Source: Coenobita brevimanus
Taxonomy: Eukaryota > Arthropoda > Malacostraca > Decapoda > Coenobitidae
DNA length: 64,000 nt
Assembly: GCA_032717465.1 (NCBI GenBank)
Contig: CM064671.1
Coordinates: 56,514,394 to 56,578,393, forward strand
Direction of reading: 5' to 3'
Part shown: positions 59,093 through 64,000 of the stretch, piece after piece
How positions within the stretch are numbered: position 1 is the stretch's first letter
Layout: every line of letters starts with the position of its first letter
The notes under the pieces: model-generated
What the model saw: only the letters and a program-made list of their open reading frames with translations
Told to the model about the DNA's origin: nothing
Database searches by the model: none
Translations under genes and position numbers: made by a program

Positions 59093-60589
59093 TTTCTGCA
59101 AAAGATATTTCAGATGAGAAGAAATGCCAGTTGAATATCAGTTACATGAATATTTTCCAGAACAAAGTCCTAAGTAAGAAAATTGTTCAGTTACATACTG
59201 CAGATATTTCACCGTGAGTGTAAATCGTTAGGCAGTAATACTGTTAGTATTTCTACAGAAGCACTGATAAATCATATTCGAAGCACCTGCCTGAAAAAAA
59301 AAAAAAAAAAAAAAAAAATGCTTCTCTGCATAACAGGATTTTGAATTCCGTCATAGGCATACCTGACGAATTCTGTGTCACTTCAACCATATTAGCAACA
59401 TGTCGATAAAACTTGTGAACACGAAAACCTTTATGATCGTATATTTGTCTGTCAAACTATCTATCTATGTATGTATCTATATATCTATATCAATTTATTT
59501 ATATTTAGATATATACGGATTTCAGTTAAAGGATGGAAAAAATTAGTGAAGAAAACAAATGGAGGGAAGTGTATGTGTGGAAAGGGATAAACCTGGAGAA
59601 AGTGGAAAAGACCCAGAAAAGTATCTTACTATTTAGTGGAGTGTAAAAAATTCTGGCAGGAAGTAAAGTACTGTAGATGAAAGGAGGATAAGAGCAGCAG
59701 TAGTGAGAGTAATGCTGCAGATAACACGGTGATATGGTTATTCAAAGTTGTACATCTAAGTGCATGTAGAGGTAGCTAAGGCTCGGTCCTCTTTTTATTC
59801 CAGGTACATAGCAGCCTTTTTGCTTTAATTAATATGAAGTTTAATTCTAGTGAAATAACAAATAGTAATAATACGTAGTGTAAGTACAATGGCTGACCTT
59901 AGTGAGTCGGCCGAAGCCTTTACGTAAACAGACTTTTCTGTTTCAGGAAAGAGATGTAATCAGTATTTTTATCCTAATGACTAGTGAGCAGCATTTTTCA
60001 TATCAGGGAAACTACTGCAGCACGTTCATGTACTCGCAATAGAAACATCGGATTTGAATAATTCCAGACCAGTCAGCTTTCAACTTTTCAACTGCCTTCT
60101 GTTAGTGCAAAATTAAGGAGAAGATGATTTGTATCCAAGTTCTAACTCTCAAGAGGAAGATTTATACCTCAATCCATGCATTAATGGGGCAGTACTCTTC
60201 AGTTGGTCAGGCTATTCCAATTTCAGCTGCTCATTGTAATTTGCTTAAGTCATGAAGAAAGCCTGTAAAACAATACAGTATTACAGAAACCTATAATATT
60301 AGCGTAGAGTTAGCCTGCTGGTCTTGCCATTACCTTTTTCCTTGAGTTTGAAATAGCAACCTCGATTCAGAATTTACTGTATACTGTATAATATTTCCCA
60401 TAGATCCAGTGTTCTGCTGTGCACTGTGCTGAGTGTTTTCTAATTTGCAATGCGTTATTGGTACCGTATCTTTAGGACAACTAAAAATAATGCTAATTAG
60501 ATGAATTGGCTGTTTGGTTTGATAATTCACTTATGTCAGTGGTGGAGTTGCAATTGTGACTAGACCCTAAGCCTTTCACCCAAAGGACG

Positions 60590-60590
<1 letters not shown>
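59093..60590. other. 5' flank of the receptor gene
   Basis: AT-rich sequence with a run of A at 59294-59318 and TCTA-type repeats at 59455-59515. The promoter of the receptor should lie here, but I could not place a convincing TATA box or initiator. Confidence 0.4.

Positions 60591-60594
<4 letters not shown>

Positions 60595-60646
<52 letters not shown>
60595..60646. repeat. (TA)n microsatellite
   Basis: About 52 bp of TA directly before the tRNA-like sequence. Confidence 0.95.
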
Positions 60647-60647
<1 letters not shown>

Positions 60648-60850
60648 CCCCTATGGTACAGTGGTAGAGTGTGCATCTCGCACGCTGGTGGACGCGGGTT
60701 CGCCTCCCGCCAGAGTTGTAAAAACTTTGGGAAGCGTTCACTGTGCCACTGACTACTTTGGCGGACATAAGGGGTGCTGTTGTTGAACCAGTGTCGCATA
60801 CTAGTATGCTTCCATCCGGTCGGCTTAAAGCTGGCCAATTACACTTGGTT
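60647..60850 (+). repeat. tRNA-derived SINE-like element
   Basis: Bases 60647-60716 look like a tRNA: box A region TGGTACAGTGGTAGAG, an anticodon-type stem GTGTG/CACGC with a 7-base loop, and a perfect T arm GCGGG-TTCGCCT-CCCGC carrying box B (GGTTCGCCTCC). The acceptor stem does not close, so a working tRNA is unlikely. The following sequence to about 60850 would be the SINE body. The end point is uncertain. Confidence 0.6.
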
Positions 60851-61201
60851 TACAGACTACACACACATATCCAAAGCCTATACAATCAAACTCACAAGCA
60901 CTTTTAACCCTAAAAACAGTCTCTGCCAGACAGCCTGCGAGGAGTTGACTGTAGCACCAGTCGAGCAGGGCAGTACTCCCAAGGTGGATGGAAAGCTGAT
61001 GACAGGGAGAGCTGGAGCTCCCGTTTCACCAGTCCTAGGGACTAGGTCCCGACCATCCCCCTTTGCTGAACTTTTTCAGTGTCTCAGTAACACAGAGAGT
61101 AGGCCATCATGCTCTCCAATACAAGTTTCTCTAACTATCGTCACCAAACTACATGCACAGTACACGGTACACTTCCTTTTCCAAAACAAAATTAATAATC
61201 A

Positions 61202-62194
61202 TTGCAGCGCAACACGTGGCCTCGGAGTCCCCGTGGGGGAAACCATAATGCCCCCACCTTCTGCCCCTCTCCCGGTGACGACTCAAGCTGCCTGGAACCA
61301 CTGTCTTACTCTCTTCTTCTTCATTTTTGCAAGATTCGCGGCCTTTCCTCTAACTTTCGCTCTGTTGAGCACCACCTCTCCTTCTCTAAACCTCACCTTC
61401 TTTTTCTAACTGAGCCTCAGCTGTCTGAGGTAACTGACAGCAGACCTTTTTCTGTATCATCCTACTTTCTCTATACTCATTTCAAAGCAAAAGTTGGCTG
61501 TTGTGTATATACGCGCTACGACTTATCTCGTTCTCGTGTTCCTGAACTCGATTCTTTTGTATTCTCTACTCTCTGGCTCCGGCTTTCCTGTCATTCTCTG
61601 ACTAAATATATCTGTGCTGTTTACTTATCTCATCATTCTACTGACTATCAAAATTTCTTTGTCTATCTTACTTCTACGATGGAACACATTCTATCCATTT
61701 CTCCTTTCTCGGAAATCTCCATTCTAGGAGATTTCAACATTCACTACCACCTTTGGCTCTCCTGTCCCTTCACTGATCCACCAGGTGAACAAGCCTACAT
61801 CTTTTCTATCCTTAATGACCTAGAGCAGCTTGTACAGCACCCTACCCATATCCCTGACTACCTTGAAGAGAGTTCCAACATACTTGACCTCTTCCTTACA
61901 ACTAATCCTTCTGCTTACACTGTTGATCTTTTTTCTCCGTTGGGCTCTTCTGATCACAACCTTATCACCTTAACCTGTTCTATTGCACTGGTACAACCTG
62001 TGGACCCTCCAAACAAACATCGTCTGTGGCACTTTGGAGCTGCAGATTGGGAGGCCCTCAGGCAGTACTTCTTTGATTTTCCCTGGAATGATTATTGCTT
62101 CCATGGCCAGAAGCCATTTGAGTGTGCCTTGCACATTACGGAGGTTATTTTCTCCTGGGCATGTAAGCATACATTCCTTTCTCATTTCCTTTGA
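61202..62194 (+). pseudogene. Endonuclease of the jockey-like element
   Basis: An apurinic-type endonuclease that nicks target DNA for reverse transcription. Visible parts are FLTEPQLSEV, CCVYTRYDLSRSRVPELDS, SEISILGDFNIHYHLW (GDFN-H catalytic stretch), NILDLFLTTNPSAY and LGSSDHNLITLTC (SDH motif). The frame is open to 62194 and is then lost by a frameshift before the RT part. The N-terminal end of the domain is not clear. Confidence 0.8.
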
Positions 62195-62289
62195 CTAATG
62201 CAAGTAAGCCTTGGTTTAATCACGCTTGTTCTAATGCTGTCGACAACAAGGAGAGGGCCTATAAGAGGTACCGGAGCCAACCCACCCCT

Positions 62290-63770
62290 TAATCACATCT
62301 TTTATACGTTTCTGCCCAGAATCGTGCTAAGTCTGTTCTTCACTCTCCTAAAAATAATTTCATTCATACTAAATGCTCTCAACTCTCCAACTCGAATTCT
62401 TCCCACTCCTTCTGGCACCTTGCCAAAAGCTTTTCTAACAATTTTACCTCATTATCCTTCCCTCCTCTTTTCTACTCACATTGCACTGTAGCTATTTCTT
62501 CTACTGATAAAGCAGATCTCTTCGCTCAGACTTTCTCCTTCAATTCCACCTTAGACAATTCTGGTGCTGTTCCTCCATCACTTCCCCCCTCTGACCTCCT
62601 CATGGCTGACATTAAAATTTCTTCAGCTGATGTATTTTCTGCGATCACAGGCCTCAATACTAATAAGGCATGTGTGCCTGATGGAGTCCCTCCTGTTGTT
62701 CTCAAGAATTGTGCTTCTGTTCTTACACCCTGCCTAGGTAAACTCTTTCGCCTTTGTCTGTCAACTTGTACCTTTCCTTCTTGCTGGAAGTTTGCTCTCA
62801 TTCAGCCAGTCAAAAAGAAGGGTGACAATTCCCAACCCTCTAACTATCGTCCAATTGCTTTAACATCCTGTATCTCAAAAGTTTTTGAGTCAAATCTTAA
62901 TAGAAAAATTTTAAAGCATCTTTCCTATCACAACCTTCTTTTTGATCATCAGTATGGGTTCCATGAGGAACCCTCCACTGGCAATCTTCTCACCTACTTT
63001 TCAGACACCTGGTTATCCTCCTTTCGGGACTTTGGCAAAAGCTTTGCCATTGCACTTGACATCTCAAAGACTTTCGATCGGGTCTGGCATAAATCTTTAA
63101 TTTCCAAACTGCCCTCTTATGGTTTCTATCCATCTATCTGTGCTTTCATTTCTAGCTTCCTTGCTGGTCGTTGTATAGCCTCTTTGTAGACAGCCATCGT
63201 TCCCCTTGATCTATCAACAGTGGTGTTCCTCAGGGCTCTGTCCTATCACCAACTCTCTTTCTTTTATTCATCAATGACCTTCTAAGCTGTACATCTAACC
63301 CTATCCACTCATACGCTGATGAATCCACCCCTTCACCTTTCCATTCGGTTCCCGCACTGTGCATCTCAGCAGATACTTCAACAAACAAGGGCTGAGGCTA
63401 TGGCACGCCTAATGTCTGACTTGGCTCATATCTCTGACTGGGGAAAAAATAATCTGGTTGTTTTTAATGTATCAAAGACTCAGTTTTTACAATTATCAAC
63501 CAGACAAAATCTTCCACAGGTATACCCACTAATGTTTAATAATACTCAACTTAATCCTACATCATCCTTGAACATGCATGGGGTTTCCTTTACTCGGGAC
63601 TTATATTGGAAAGATCATATTACATCTCTTGTAAAATCTGCTTCCAAGAGATTAGGTGTGCTAAGTTGACTCCGTTCCTTCTTTACCCCTGCACAATTGT
63701 TGACTCTATACAGGGGTTTTATCTGCCCCTGTGTGGAGTATAAGTATCATGTGTAGGGAGGCTCCCAACA
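62290..63770 (+). pseudogene. Reverse transcriptase of the jockey-like element, second copy
   Basis: This parallels 11605-13071: [45 protein letters not shown] and SDWGKNNLVVFNVSKTQFL are seen. Compared with the other copy, KAFD has become KTFD. The frame is lost after RCIASL (TAG 63187-63189), so the YADD region (63310-63340) is out of frame, and a TGA follows at about 63668. The gene is dead. Confidence 0.85.
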
Positions 63771-64000
63771 TACAGCTCTTCTCAATAGGGTAGAGTCAAA
63801 GGCTTTTCGTCTCATTAACTCTCCTCCTCTTACTGACTCCCTTCAACCTCTGTTTCTCCACTTCACTGTTGCATCTTTATCTTTTTTCTATCATTACTTC
63901 AATGGTCGCTGCTCCTCTGAACTGTTTGCATGCATTCCTCCACCTCTACGATGGGTGCTTAGCACACTCCCAGCAGCAAACTCTCATCCCTTTTCTGTCC

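Larger units (their letters stand above)
61200..64000 (+). mobile_element. Jockey-like non-LTR element with endonuclease, decayed, runs off the window
   Basis: Same family as the copy at 11605, but reaching further 5'. It has an endonuclease, a reverse transcriptase and the start of the 3' region (63770-64000 matches 25170-25400). Sequence from 60850 to 61200 may be its 5' part or another repeat; no ORF1 with clear motifs was seen. Confidence 0.85.

Noticed and set aside
60647..60716. A functional tRNA gene
   Set aside because: The acceptor stem does not pair and the anticodon loop lacks the usual T at position 33. A tRNA-derived SINE is more likely.
1..64000. CRISPR arrays, bacterial operons, rRNA genes
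   Set aside because: No evenly spaced repeats with unique spacers, no rRNA sequence and no prokaryotic gene layout. The direct repeats found belong to retroelements or satellites.

Overview
This is a eukaryotic window, almost certainly from a decapod crustacean and probably a crab. The evidence is the type of ionotropic receptor present, the jockey-like and RTE-like retrotransposon families, and many long (TA)n, (GT)n and (GA)n arrays. No operons, ribosome binding sites or other bacterial features were seen. The organism call is an inference from family resemblance.

The one host gene I can support is a divergent ionotropic glutamate-type receptor (IR) on the minus strand, running from an ATG at 59092 to a TAA at 8091 (about 51 kb). 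Ten exons were read by hand. Exons 2 to 10 all have AG/GT borders and agree in reading phase. Together they give the amino-terminal region (exons 1-3), ligand-binding lobe S1 (exons 4-5), the first membrane segment (exon 6), the second membrane segment plus S2 (exons 7-9) and the last membrane segment (exon 10). The total is about 615 residues. Two points are open: the phase across intron 1, and a possibly missing short segment between exons 3 and 4.

Most of the rest is transposable element sequence, much of it inside introns of this gene. From left to right: a piggyBac-type element (1-2418) inserted in an RTE-like retrotransposon (2423-3720); a long-TIR Tc1/mariner derivative (4001-5430) inside a GTG-rich minisatellite (3820-6330); receptor exons 10 to 7 (8091-10855); and a 28.9 kb intron 6. 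That intron holds a jockey-like element split by a Ty3/gypsy-class LTR retrotransposon (13072-25169), which is itself split by an apparently intact piggyBac (16470-20361). It also holds a second RT fragment (27060-28230), a foldback element, an I-like element with RNase H (29680-35260) and a decayed RTE-like element (36790-39250). After exons 6 and 5, intron 4 carries a complete hAT element (43963-49350). Three TTAA-flanked elements lie inside it, one within another. Upstream introns hold a second foldback copy, a TTAA element, more retrotransposon 3' ends and an RT remnant. The right end has a tRNA-like SINE head and a decayed jockey-like element running off the window.

The most notable points are the long receptor gene, the LTR element with integrase placed before reverse transcriptase (a Gmr1-type order), the clean TTAA insertion of an open-reading-frame piggyBac inside that pol gene, and the stack of TTAA elements in the hAT copy. 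All calls come from reading the sequence by eye; no alignment or database search was run.
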